Assembly (NCBI GenBank): GCA_934754495.1
Contig: CAKVHW010000001.1
Span: forward strand, 1 to 64,000
DNA: 64,000 bases
Direction of reading: 5' to 3'
Source: an uncultured Clostridia bacterium
Lineage (GTDB): Bacteria; Bacillota; Clostridia; Christensenellales; UBA1242
In this document: positions 25,294 to 34,131 of the stretch, piece by piece
Layout of the letters: every line of letters starts with the position of its first letter
Numbering within the stretch: the stretch's first letter is position 1
Program-made: the position numbers and the translations under genes
The notes under the pieces: model-generated
Seen by the model: only the letters and a program-made list of their open reading frames with translations
Databases searched by the model: none
Told to the model about the DNA's origin: nothing

Positions 25294-26736
25294 ATGGCTT
25301 TTTGTAATTTTTCGGGCGAATTTATTAAAAACAGTACAATCCAAATTGACAGCAACTTTTTTACACAGTTTTTGCCATATGTGAGTGATGCCAGCCTTAA
25401 GGTGTATATGTTTGGGCTATATTGTTGCAACAATTCTAATTCTAAGGACAATTCTCTTGCTAAATTTAGTGCTATTTTAAATCTTAGCGAAGAAGACATT
25501 ATAAGCTGTTTTTATGAATGGGAAGAACTTGGCCTTGTTACCATTGTTCAAAAAAATCCTTTTGAAGTAAGATATTTACCTATTTCAAATGGGTCAATTA
25601 GACTTAAAAAATTCAACACCAAAAAATACACTGCCTTTAACACTAAAATGTTGGAATTACTTAGCCGTGACATTACTCCACTTGAATTTAACGAGTACTA
25701 CACCACCATTGAAAGCCTTCACATAGAACCTGACGCACTTATTATGATAACAAAATATTGTGTAGATCTTAAAGGAAGTGATGTAGGTTACCCTTATATT
25801 TTGAATGTTGCAAAGAAATGGATTTATGACGGAATTCGCACATGCGAAGATGTTGAAAACCGCCTTATGGAACAAGAGAAAAACACAAGCGGTCTTAACG
25901 ATATTTTAAAAGCAATGGGAATTAAACGAAACCCTAGTGCTGACGAATATCAAAGTTATCTTACTTGGCTAAACAAAATGGAACTTAGCAACGAGATGAT
26001 AACATACATTGCAAGCAAGTTTTGTAAAAAAGGTGGATTTTCAAAATTAGAAAACCTTGTTGAAAAATGCTACAACAAAAAATTGTTTAGCATTAAAGAG
26101 ATTAACGACTACTTTGCCATGGAAAACGATTACTACGACACAGCAAAGCAAGTTTGCAAAAACTTAGGTCAGTACTACTCCAACCTAGAACCTGTTGTTG
26201 AAAATTACATAACAAAATGGGCAGCAATGGGATTTGATAAAGACACAATTTTAAAACTTTCAAATTATTGTTTTAAAATTTGCATTTACACCCTAGACGG
26301 AATGAATAGCAAGATTACCCAACTTGCGGACAAAAACTTATTTTCAATTTCTGACATTGACAACTCAATTGCCGAACTTATCAAAAAAGATAGCCAAATA
26401 AAAACCATACTTTCCAAACTTGGAATTGAAAGAAATGTTATTGCCAGCGACCGCCAACTATTTAAAATATGGACACTTGATTGGCAACTTCCTGATGATG
26501 TAATAGATTATGCTTGCACACTTGCTTGTGATAAATATATGCCAATGCAATATTTACATCGCATTTTGTCGCAATACCATAGCGGAAATGTAAAAACTGT
26601 TGATGACGCTAAAAAGATTAAGACCAACGACTTTAATTCAAAGCCTAGCACTCCAAGTAAAAAGGTTGAATCAAGAGATTATTCTCAAAAGGAACTTAAC
26701 TCACTATTTGATAATATTACGGAGGTGGAACTATAA
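25294..26736 (+). CDS. DnaD-family replication protein with repeated DDBH2 modules
   Basis: This is a 480-aa protein. The start at 25294 follows TGGGAGTTTAGCA. An N-terminal winged-helix part (about residues 1-120) is followed by what looks like four tandem DnaD/DnaB C-terminal modules. Each has a Tyr/Trp helix followed by a hydrophobic I-x-x-A/Y helix and a W-x-x-x-G/N turn, at about 135-205, 225-285, 300-365 and 375-440. The usual DnaD has one such module and about 230 residues. It overlaps dnaI by one base (TAATG), an arrangement seen in Clostridia, where a DnaD-like protein and the helicase loader act together at primosome assembly. The Lys/Ser tail is disordered. Confidence 0.85.
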   Translation: MAFCNFSGEFIKNSTIQIDSNFFTQFLPYVSDASLKVYMFGLYCCNNSNSKDNSLAKFSAILNLSEEDIISCFYEWEELGLVTIVQKNPFEVRYLPISNGSIRLKKFNTKKYTAFNTKMLELLSRDITPLEFNEYYTTIESLHIEPDALIMITKYCVDLKGSDVGYPYILNVAKKWIYDGIRTCEDVENRLMEQEKNTSGLNDILKAMGIKRNPSADEYQSYLTWLNKMELSNEMITYIASKFCKKGGFSKLENLVEKCYNKKLFSIKEINDYFAMENDYYDTAKQVCKNLGQYYSNLEPVVENYITKWAAMGFDKDTILKLSNYCFKICIYTLDGMNSKITQLADKNLFSISDIDNSIAELIKKDSQIKTILSKLGIERNVIASDRQLFKIWTLDWQLPDDVIDYACTLACDKYMPMQYLHRILSQYHSGNVKTVDDAKKIKTNDFNSKPSTPSKKVESRDYSQKELNSLFDNITEVEL

Positions 26737-27677
26737 TGGACGCAATTGAAAAACTAAAAGATGTATTCAACAAAAAAAGAACAGACGCCGAATACACTGC
26801 CACCCTAAACAAATACAAAGTTTTTGAAAACCCAGAATTTAAAAAACTTTATAACGAATGCAAGCAACTTTCACTTGATGTAGCTAAGGAAGAATATCTT
26901 CATAAAGACGCAACAGTATCACGCAATGCATTTAAAAAACTAAAAGCCGAACTTTATTCAAAACTAGAAAAGGCTGGCATTAATATTAAATCATTATATC
27001 CTCAATACGAGTGCAACAAATGCCACGACACAGGGCTTACTAAAAACGGCTACTGCGATTGTTTTAAAAAAGAACTTTCAAAACTATTATTAAGCGAAAG
27101 CGGACTTTCTGACAAAAACTTACCAGATTTTGACAATATTAAAACCGATATTATCACAAACAAACAACAAAAGAGCGAATATACAAATGTTAGTGCTCTA
27201 CTTAAGGAATATATTAATATAATTCCAAATAACACAAAACATGTAATTACTCTTATTGGTGAAGTAGGAGTAGGCAAAACATATTTATTAAAAGCATGTG
27301 TAAATGAAGCCATAAAAAAAGAATTGTATTGCTATTACACCACAGCATTTGCACTTAACCAAGATATGTTAAAATATCACCTAAGCGACCTAGAAGGAAA
27401 AGATGCTGTAATAAGAAAATATTTAGATTGCGACCTACTTTGCATTGACGACTTAGGCACTGAAAACACAATTAAAAATGTCACCGTGGAATATCTGTAT
27501 TTTATTATCAACGAAAGATTGCAATCAAACAAAAATACAATTATCACAACAAACCTTACTCCTCAACAAATCATGCAAAACTACGATGAACGTATATTTA
27601 GCAGAATTGCAAACAAAAAAGACTGCATTCTAATAAATATGACTGGCGATGACCTAAGACTAAAAAGCGGAAAATAA
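26736..27677 (+). CDS. DnaI/DnaC-type helicase loader ATPase
   Basis: This 313-aa AAA+ protein should load the replicative helicase at origins. An N-terminal zinc-like cluster (CNKCHDTGLTKNGYCDC, residues ~90-106) matches DnaI. It is followed by Walker A GEVGVGKTYLLKA (~170), Walker B LLCIDDLGTE (~233) and a sensor TTNLTPQQI. The ribosome site GGAGGTG lies inside the end of dnaD and the start overlaps its stop, so the two are translationally coupled. A two-way terminator follows. Confidence 0.93.
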   Translation: MDAIEKLKDVFNKKRTDAEYTATLNKYKVFENPEFKKLYNECKQLSLDVAKEEYLHKDATVSRNAFKKLKAELYSKLEKAGINIKSLYPQYECNKCHDTGLTKNGYCDCFKKELSKLLLSESGLSDKNLPDFDNIKTDIITNKQQKSEYTNVSALLKEYINIIPNNTKHVITLIGEVGVGKTYLLKACVNEAIKKELYCYYTTAFALNQDMLKYHLSDLEGKDAVIRKYLDCDLLCIDDLGTENTIKNVTVEYLYFIINERLQSNKNTIITTNLTPQQIMQNYDERIFSRIANKKDCILINMTGDDLRLKSGK

Positions 27678-27747
27678 AATCAATATTTTACATTAATTAA
27701 GTAATTTTAATAATTTAGTTGTTTTAATTAATATCAATTATAATCAA

Positions 27748-27783
27748 CAAAAAAAGACTATCAAAACGATAGTCTTTTTTTTG
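27748..27783. terminator. Bidirectional terminator between dnaI and asnS
   Basis: The stem GACTATC/GATAGTC (27756-27762 with 27768-27774) is flanked by A7 and T9. Confidence 0.92.
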
Positions 27784-27875
27784 TAGCATTCATCGTAACT
27801 GCTTTAGTACTTATACCTACTTTTAATATTTATTGATGTTAATTTTTATATGCTTTATTAGAAGTATCATTGTTT

Positions 27876-29267
27876 TTAGTATTCGCAGTTGTTTGGAGTA
27901 CGTGGGAAAGGAATAGAATCTCTAATGTTTTCCACACCAGTAAGATACATTACAAGTCTTTCAAATCCCATACCAAAACCAGAGTGCTCTACACCACCAA
28001 ACTTTCTAAGGTTTAGATACCACTCAATAGGTTTAGTATCAACATGCATTTCTTCACAACGTTTAATTGTTTTTTCATAATCTTCTTCACGTTGACTTCC
28101 GCCCATAAGTTCGCCAGAACCAGGTACTTCTAGATCAACTGCCGCAACAGTCTTTCCATCTGGGTTTAATTTCATGTAATATGCCTTAATATCTTTTGGC
28201 CAGTTTTTAATAAACACAGGACCACCAAAATATTCAGTAATATACTTCTCATGTTCTTTGGCAATATCGCCACCTTCTTCAGGTTCGAATTCCCATTTAA
28301 CTTTAGCATTCTTAAGTAGTTTAATAACATCTGCATGGTCAATTCTTACAAAGTCACTATTAACAACTTTGTGCAATTTATCTAGCAAACCTTTTTCAAC
28401 AAAACTATTTAAAAATTCCATTTCTTGTGGACATGCTTCTAGCACATAATTAATAACATGCTTTAGCATATCTTCTTCAATATCCATAAGTTGGTCTAAG
28501 TCGCAGAATGCAATTTCAGGTTCTATCATCCAAAATTCATTTGCATGAGTTTTTGTATTGCTATTTTCTGTACGGAAAGTTGGGCCAAAGGTGTAAATTT
28601 TACTAAATGCCATAGCATATGCTTCACCATGAAGTTGTCCACTACCAGTAATGTATGCTTTTTTGCCAAAAAGGTCTTTACTTGTGTCAAGAGAACCATC
28701 TTTAGCAATTGGTGGCTTTTCAAAGTTTAGGGTTGTTATCTTAAACATTTGATCGCTACCTTCGCAGTCGGTAGTAGTAATAAGTGGAGTGTGAACATAC
28801 ACATAACCATGTTTTTGGAAGTAATCGTGAATGGCCATAGCAGCCACACTTCTTACTCTAAACACCGCGCTAAACATATTAGTACGTGGTCTAAGATATG
28901 CTTGCTCTCTTAAAAATTCTAGACTATGACCTTTCTTTTGAAGTGGGTATGTGTTGTCAGTAGGTGTAATTACACTAACCACACTTGCATGAAGCTCAAA
29001 AGGTTGTTTTGCTTCTGGAGTAAGCACAAGTTTTCCTTCAACTGCCACCGATGTGCCAGCATTAAGTTTACTTACTTCAGAATAGTTTGTAATGTCATTA
29101 GCATTAAGCACCACTTGAAGTCCTTTAAAACAAGTTCCGTCATTAAGGTCCATAAAGCCAAATGTTTTTAAATCTCTTACAGATTTTACCCAGCCAGCAA
29201 CAGTAATTGGCTTATCGGTATAATCCATATACTTTTTGTATATTTCAACAATATCTGTTTTTTTCAT
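27876..29267 (-). CDS. asnS: Asparaginyl-tRNA synthetase
   Basis: This 463-aa class II synthetase has an N-terminal OB-fold anticodon domain (residues ~15-115, VAGWVKSVRDLKTFGFMDL). The catalytic domain has motif 2 (FGPTFRTENSNTKTHANEF) and motif 3 (GFGMGFERLVMYLTG). MIEPEIAF and the acid-rich middle are typical of AsnRS rather than AspRS. It sits 3 bp downstream of aspS. No T-box leader is visible before either gene. An AsnRS suggests tRNA-Asn is charged directly. Confidence 0.96.
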   Translation of the reverse strand: MKKTDIVEIYKKYMDYTDKPITVAGWVKSVRDLKTFGFMDLNDGTCFKGLQVVLNANDITNYSEVSKLNAGTSVAVEGKLVLTPEAKQPFELHASVVSVITPTDNTYPLQKKGHSLEFLREQAYLRPRTNMFSAVFRVRSVAAMAIHDYFQKHGYVYVHTPLITTTDCEGSDQMFKITTLNFEKPPIAKDGSLDTSKDLFGKKAYITGSGQLHGEAYAMAFSKIYTFGPTFRTENSNTKTHANEFWMIEPEIAFCDLDQLMDIEEDMLKHVINYVLEACPQEMEFLNSFVEKGLLDKLHKVVNSDFVRIDHADVIKLLKNAKVKWEFEPEEGGDIAKEHEKYITEYFGGPVFIKNWPKDIKAYYMKLNPDGKTVAAVDLEVPGSGELMGGSQREEDYEKTIKRCEEMHVDTKPIEWYLNLRKFGGVEHSGFGMGFERLVMYLTGVENIRDSIPFPRTPNNCEY

Positions 29268-29270
29268 AAA

Positions 29271-31016
29271 TTACTCCTTTTCTTTAATAAGTTGAAGTCC
29301 AACATCTTTTAATTGTTGTTCGGTCACCCTACTTGGAGCACCCATCATAAGGTCTCTAGCATTTTTGTTCATAGGGAATGCAATAACTTCTCTAATAATA
29401 TCCTTTTGAGTAACAAGCATTAGCAAGCGGTCGAAACCGAATGCACAACCAGCATGGGGAGGTGCACCATATGAGAATGCATTATATAATGCCCCAAATT
29501 TACTCTTAACAGTATCTTCATTATATCCAACCATTTCAAAAGCCTTAACCATAAGTTCTTGGTCGTGGTTTCTAACTGCACCACTAAGAGATTCATACCC
29601 ATTAATAACAAGGTCAAATTGATATGCCAAAATGTCAAGTGGATTTTTTTCAAGCAATGCTTTCATTCCGCCTTGTGGCATACTAAATGGATTGTGTGCA
29701 AAGTCTAAGTTTCCAGTATCTTCGTTGATTTCAAAGAATGGGAAATTATCTACCCAACAGAAAGCAACTTTGTTTTTATCAATCAATCCTAGGCTTTCAC
29801 CAAGTTCGTTTCGAAGCACATTAGCAAGTTTAATTACAAGCGGTTTTTCATCAGCAACAATAAATATGCTTTCTCCACCTTTTAAATCAAATTCTTTTAT
29901 TAAATCAGTTTTATTTTTATCGGTTAGGAATTTAACAATACTACCACTAAATTCGCCATCAGCATATTTTAGCCAAGCAAGACCCTTACCTTCATAACTT
30001 ACAATTAGTTTGCCAAGTTCGTCATAGTATTTCCTAGACTTTTCCCCCGCATTAGCACTTATGGCTTTAATGGTTTTACCTTTAAATGCATTAAATTCGG
30101 TGTCAGCAAAAATGTTTGTAATATTATGCACAATAAGTGGGTTTCTTAAGTCTGGCTTATCACTACAATATTTTTCAATTGCTTCACGATATGGAATATG
30201 CACAAATGGTGCTTTTGAAATTTCAAAATCTGTAAATTCTTTAAACAATGCGGTTGCAAATTCTTCGCATGCACTCATAACATCTTCTTGAGTTGCAAAA
30301 CTCATTTCCATATCTATTTGATAAAATTCACCTGGGGTACGGTCAGCACGAGCGGCTTCATTTCTAAAACAAGGTGCAATTTGGAAATATTTATCAAAAC
30401 CACTAACCATTAAAAGTTGTTTGAATTGTTGTGGTGCTTGTGGAAGTGCATAAAATTCGCCTGGTGCATTAATTGTAGGAACAATATAATCTCTTGCTCC
30501 TTCTGGACTCGAACTTGTAAGGATTGGAGTTTGAACTTCCAAAAATCCCATTTCGGTCAATTTGTTTCTAGCAAAATTTAACATCTTTGCACGTTTTACA
30601 ATAAGTTCGTGAGTGTCTGGATTTCTAAGGTCAAGATATCTATATTTTAATCTAAGTTCTTCCTTAGTATTTGGCGCATCGGCAATTTCAAAAGGCAAAA
30701 CACTTTGACATTTGCCTAGCACTGTAAGGCTATTTACTTCTACTTCAATATCACCTGTTTCCATTTTAGGGTTTTTACTATATCTTTCTAGCACTGTACC
30801 ACTTACTGAAATTGTGCTTTCCTTATTAACACCATTAATCATGTTTTCGTCTTTCAACACTAGTTGGGTAAGTCCAAAGTGGTCACGAAGTGTAACAAAT
30901 GTAAGTCCGCCAAGTTTTCTTATGCTATTCACCCAACCGGCTAGTCTAACACTTTTACCCACATCGCTCATTCTAAGCTCGCCACAATTATGTGTTTTGT
31001 AAATATTTTCTTTCAT
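29271..31016 (-). CDS. aspS: Aspartyl-tRNA synthetase
   Basis: This 581-aa bacterial-type class II enzyme has the OB-fold (residues ~15-105), motif 2 (FRNEAARADRTPGEFYQIDME), the bacterial GAD insertion (~275-405) and motif 3 (CAFGFDRLLMLVTQ). The end lacks the long C-terminal extension seen in some species. AAGGAG precedes the ATG. The promoter overlaps a 9-bp inverted repeat just upstream, and asnS follows in the same operon. Confidence 0.97.
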   Translation of the reverse strand: MKENIYKTHNCGELRMSDVGKSVRLAGWVNSIRKLGGLTFVTLRDHFGLTQLVLKDENMINGVNKESTISVSGTVLERYSKNPKMETGDIEVEVNSLTVLGKCQSVLPFEIADAPNTKEELRLKYRYLDLRNPDTHELIVKRAKMLNFARNKLTEMGFLEVQTPILTSSSPEGARDYIVPTINAPGEFYALPQAPQQFKQLLMVSGFDKYFQIAPCFRNEAARADRTPGEFYQIDMEMSFATQEDVMSACEEFATALFKEFTDFEISKAPFVHIPYREAIEKYCSDKPDLRNPLIVHNITNIFADTEFNAFKGKTIKAISANAGEKSRKYYDELGKLIVSYEGKGLAWLKYADGEFSGSIVKFLTDKNKTDLIKEFDLKGGESIFIVADEKPLVIKLANVLRNELGESLGLIDKNKVAFCWVDNFPFFEINEDTGNLDFAHNPFSMPQGGMKALLEKNPLDILAYQFDLVINGYESLSGAVRNHDQELMVKAFEMVGYNEDTVKSKFGALYNAFSYGAPPHAGCAFGFDRLLMLVTQKDIIREVIAFPMNKNARDLMMGAPSRVTEQQLKDVGLQLIKEKE

Positions 31017-31030
31017 ATTTTCTCCTTAAA

Positions 31031-31064
31031 ATTAAAAATACCCTTGATAAAAATGTCAAGGGTA
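31031..31064 (-). promoter_or_regulatory. aspS promoter overlapped by a palindrome
   Basis: TTGACA (31054-31059), 17 bp and TTTAAT (31031-31036) on the minus strand. The -35 box lies inside an inverted repeat TACCCTTGA/TCAAGGGTA (31039-31047 with 31056-31064), which could be an operator or a weak hairpin. Confidence 0.6.
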
Positions 31065-31242
31065 TAATTTTTAAAATAAATAAATTATAATTGCATTAAA
31101 AAATGTACCCATTATTAAAATGTGTATAAATTATTATTGTTGCAATCATCATTTAATTTAATTTTTAACATATTGTTTTTTCCTTAAATGTTATAAAAAG
31201 TTTACACCTTGACAGCAAACTTGTCAATAACTTTAGCTAATT

Positions 31243-32031
31243 TTATTTGCTAGTGGTCTTGTAAATTGCCCCAATTAACCAGCTTATTGGCATAAATCGG
31301 CTAGCAAAATGAAGTAGTTTCATTTTACCGCTAATTATGTACATAGGTTTTGTGCGTTTTTTATAACCTACTTTTAGAGCACATTTAGCAACATGAATTG
31401 GATCCATGCGTTTTTTATCTGCTTCTGGGCTGTCAAATTTGCTTTGAGCACTCATTGGTCTATCGCCATAACGCTCATTAGTAGCCAAAACAACCGTTTT
31501 GTTTTTAGTAAAGTTGGTGCGTATATTACCTGGGCAAAGAGCCACAACATCTATACCATAATCCCTTAGTTCGCTACGTTGGGCATAACTAAGAGTTAAT
31601 ACTGCCGCTTTTGATGCACCATACATACTGCGATATGGCATAGGAAATAATGCCATACAACTAGAAATGTTTATAATCCTACCACCCTTTTTCATAAGTG
31701 GAAGTGCATAACGAGTACAATTAATTACCCCATACACATTAACAGCAAATTGTTTTTCAATTGCACTAGTAGGAATAAGCTCCAATACGCCATTTAATCC
31801 GTAGCCAGCATTATTTATTAAAATATCAACATGTCCAAATTTTTCTTTAATTGCTTCAAAACACTCTTTAATGTTTTCTTCATTTGTAACATCACAGTAG
31901 TAAAAGTTTTCTATTCCTTCACCACCCATATTAGCCAAAGTGATTACGGTGTCGCCTTTTTCCTTATATAATTCAGCAGTCTTTAATCCTATACCACTAG
32001 TAGCACCTGTGATAACAACTATTTTATTCAT
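31243..32031 (-). CDS. Short-chain dehydrogenase/reductase
   Basis: This 262-aa classical SDR has the NAD(P)-binding TGATSGIG (residues 8-15), NNAGYG (about 90) and the catalytic Ser then YGASK (Tyr-x-x-x-Lys, about 150-155). The C-terminal KMKLLHFASRFMPISWLIGAIYK is hydrophobic and basic and may touch the membrane, a feature of SDRs acting on lipids or sterols. Substrate unknown. The start follows AAAGGAT. It is monocistronic. Confidence 0.9.
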   Translation of the reverse strand: MNKIVVITGATSGIGLKTAELYKEKGDTVITLANMGGEGIENFYYCDVTNEENIKECFEAIKEKFGHVDILINNAGYGLNGVLELIPTSAIEKQFAVNVYGVINCTRYALPLMKKGGRIINISSCMALFPMPYRSMYGASKAAVLTLSYAQRSELRDYGIDVVALCPGNIRTNFTKNKTVVLATNERYGDRPMSAQSKFDSPEADKKRMDPIHVAKCALKVGYKKRTKPMYIISGKMKLLHFASRFMPISWLIGAIYKTTSK

Positions 32032-32164
32032 CTATAAATCCTTTTTGCATAAATACTTATGCACTATTTTTATTGATTATATATTATATAATAAGCACTT
32101 ACAAAAAACAAATAAATTAACAAAACTTAATCACACAAAAACAATATTATACATAATATGAAGT

Positions 32165-32199
32165 GTGTATAGGTTGCATACGCTATTCAACTTATACAC
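32165..32199. repeat. 12-bp inverted repeat
   Basis: Arms GTGTATAGGTTG (32165-32176) and CAACTTATACAC (32188-32199), one G-T pair, with an 11-bp loop. A shorter pair CAACTT/AAGTTG follows at about 32213-32228. Both lie in a gene-free stretch. Confidence 0.75.
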
Positions 32200-32234
32200 C
32201 CTCCCCTTCTTCCAACTTTTTTAAGTTGTTTATA

Positions 32235-32275
32235 TAAAAACCCCCTATTTTAGCAAATAATAGGGGGTTTTTGTT
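32235..32275 (-). terminator. Strong terminator in the intergenic region downstream of the VanW gene
   Basis: The 9-bp stem CCCCCTATT/AATAGGGGG (32241-32249 with 32259-32267) has A and T runs on both sides. It lies 254 bp beyond the VanW stop, so a VanW transcript would read through the DnaA-box region before ending here. Confidence 0.85.
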
Positions 32276-32287
32276 TAAAAGTATAAG

Positions 32288-32431
32288 TTATCCACATAAT
32301 CACATCAGAATTTTTATAAATTTTAATGAATAAATATAAATATTTGAATAAAAACACATTTTTTTGAATTTTTACACAGTTTTTCACAAGAGTTATCCAC
32401 TTATCCACATTAAATTTGGTATTTATCCACA
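32288..32431 (+). other. Cluster of DnaA boxes in AT-rich DNA
   Basis: Perfect TTATCCACA sites lie at 32288-32296, 32401-32409 and 32423-32431, with an eight-of-nine site TTATCCACT at 32393-32401 that overlaps its neighbour by one base. All point the same way. The 95 bp between the first and the rest is almost pure A/T. This is the form of a DnaA-binding region (oriC, or a titration or regulatory cluster). dnaA and dnaN are not in the window. Confidence 0.7.
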
Positions 32432-32469
32432 AAAAGTTTTCTAATTCTGTTCTAATTTATGCCATTTTT

Positions 32470-32504
32470 GTGTACAAAACTGCCAAAAACGGAAAGTTGT
32501 ACAC
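32470..32504. repeat. 8-bp inverted repeat between the VanW gene and the DnaA boxes
   Basis: GTGTACAA (32470-32477) and TTGTACAC (32497-32504) with a 19-bp loop. A T-rich tract follows on the plus strand. Confidence 0.6.
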
Positions 32505-32528
32505 ATTATTTTTTGGAAATATGCCAAT

Positions 32529-34058
32529 CTACGGACAGAATGCGGTTGGAATTGAACCCTGCATATTATCCAAATTTATGCATTCGGTTGCATCTTTTAT
32601 TAGTTCAACATCGCTTTCAATTGCTTCCATTCCGGCTGGAGCATCTTCTGTCCCTTCAATGACAATTCCGTTTTGAGGCTTATATATTTCGTGTCTTATT
32701 TCTTTTTCATCTAGTAGTTTACCATCCTTAAAGGTTTGAAGATATGCAACGGCTTCATATCCTTCACGTGGCCAAGAAAGCCTAAAGTACTCTCCTTTAA
32801 ATAAAACCTTGTCAGAGTACTCATGTTTTTCGTCAGGTTTTACAATGTCGCCAGTGTGCGATATTACTTGCACAGTTTCGCTACGAGTATTGTAAGTATA
32901 TCCCTCCGCATTAGGCATACCATACACTTCAGCACTAACCGAATTTTTATCGGAGTATGTGTGAATAAATATATCTGCACCAGTATTGTTGGTAAACTTT
33001 AAGTCCGATATATATTCCGAAACCATTGCATCAAGTGCAAGCGGAACATATTTAACAGGAAGTGTATGTTTATGGACCTCGTCAATAGAGACACCTGCTT
33101 TAATAAGGGCGTTATATAATGTTGTGCTGGCTTGGCAAATCCCACCACCAACACCTTCAACAAATCGACTATTGTATATTATGGTTGCGGTTTTGTACCC
33201 TTCTTCCAAAGTATGTGGTCCTGTGACTTTGTTAAACGAAACTGTTTCGCCGTTTTTAACAATCATTCCGTCAAACTTTTGCAAGGCAAGTTTTACATTA
33301 TGTTTTCTATTTCCAGTGCTATCGGCAACATTTGTGCTAAAAGTGGCTATTTTACTAGTGTTTTTAACATTGGTCTCCTTAGTTACGTCTGCCACCTGCT
33401 CGAATGTTGGAATTTCCACAACAACCTTATTGCTTTTTAAAAATTGATTGTTTATCATTTCATACAACAAGGTTTTGTCTACTCTTAAGCCAGATTTACT
33501 ATCACTTATCTCAAACATTTTATCGGCAGTTGGGTCAAATTTAATTTCACTACTAATAGGTTCTATTTCAATTTCCTTAATAACCGCTTCAATTTTTTCA
33601 TCTAGTCCCACAAACAAATAATTAAATGCAATATTAAGGTTTTTGCCATCAATTGCATTCAAGTAATCCACTTGCTGGTCATAAGTACCCACTTCGTCAT
33701 CATGGTCTTTAGCCATATCAATAATTGTGTGAATGTCACTATTTACGTCAAAATCCGATTTCGTGAAATGCCACTTTTTATCACCATACTTTAAGGTCAA
33801 ATCGAATTGGTTGGCATTCTCGCTAAACACCTGCGACAAATACTCCACCGCTTTAGAACTATTCATTCCTGCCACATTGTAGCCATTAATAGTTGTACCG
33901 GTGCTAAATGTGTGTTCGCCTGTATTTTCAAGCATATAAAATTGCCCAACAACCACCATTACCATAACACAAGCAACTATCGACAAGCCCATAAAAACTG
34001 CAGTCGTGTTGTCTTTAGTTTTTTTCTTAATTTTTTTTGTCTTTTTTTCTTTCGCCAT
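32529..34058 (-). CDS. VanW family membrane-anchored cell-wall protein
   Basis: This is a 509-aa protein. A Lys-rich cytoplasmic head (KKTKKIKKKTK) and one membrane segment (residues 19-42) put the rest outside the cell. Next come two PG_binding_4-like domains (about 60-200), then the VanW domain (about 235-370) with TFSTNVADSTGNRKHNVKLAL, FNKVTGPHT and GGGICQASTTLYNA. A G5-like region ends at about 480 (YKPQNGIVIEGTEDAP). Proteins of this plan bind peptidoglycan. Despite the name they are not by themselves vancomycin resistance genes. The ribosome site GAGG lies inside the cca terminator hairpin. Confidence 0.9.
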   Translation of the reverse strand: MAKEKKTKKIKKKTKDNTTAVFMGLSIVACVMVMVVVGQFYMLENTGEHTFSTGTTINGYNVAGMNSSKAVEYLSQVFSENANQFDLTLKYGDKKWHFTKSDFDVNSDIHTIIDMAKDHDDEVGTYDQQVDYLNAIDGKNLNIAFNYLFVGLDEKIEAVIKEIEIEPISSEIKFDPTADKMFEISDSKSGLRVDKTLLYEMINNQFLKSNKVVVEIPTFEQVADVTKETNVKNTSKIATFSTNVADSTGNRKHNVKLALQKFDGMIVKNGETVSFNKVTGPHTLEEGYKTATIIYNSRFVEGVGGGICQASTTLYNALIKAGVSIDEVHKHTLPVKYVPLALDAMVSEYISDLKFTNNTGADIFIHTYSDKNSVSAEVYGMPNAEGYTYNTRSETVQVISHTGDIVKPDEKHEYSDKVLFKGEYFRLSWPREGYEAVAYLQTFKDGKLLDEKEIRHEIYKPQNGIVIEGTEDAPAGMEAIESDVELIKDATECINLDNMQGSIPTAFCP

Positions 34059-34076
34059 AAAACAAAAAACCTCGTA

Positions 34077-34115
34077 CTTTTTTTATTTTAGTATGAGATT
34101 TTTTTATATTATTAT
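34077..34115 (-). terminator. Hairpin between cca and the VanW gene that contains the VanW ribosome site
   Basis: Arms CTCGTACT and AGTATGAG (one G-T pair) around a T/A-rich loop, followed on the minus strand by T6. The GAGG used by the VanW start at 34058 is part of the 3' arm. Confidence 0.65.
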
Positions 34116-34131
34116 TTATTAAACCATAAGG

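Noticed and set aside
27876..31064. T-box leader before aspS or asnS
   Set aside because: No specifier loop, AGGGTGG-type T-box sequence or antiterminator is seen. The gap before asnS is 3 bp.
32141..32164. dif site
   Set aside because: The palindrome ATATTAT-AC-ATAATAT with GAAGT beside it faintly recalls the Gram-positive dif, but too few positions agree.
32288..32431. Definite oriC
   Set aside because: No dnaA or dnaN nearby, no change of gene direction, and skew could not be computed. Kept only as a DnaA-box cluster.
33132..33447. Plus-strand frames opposite the VanW gene
   Set aside because: No ribosome site, hydrophobic low-complexity product, and the minus-strand domain match is clear.
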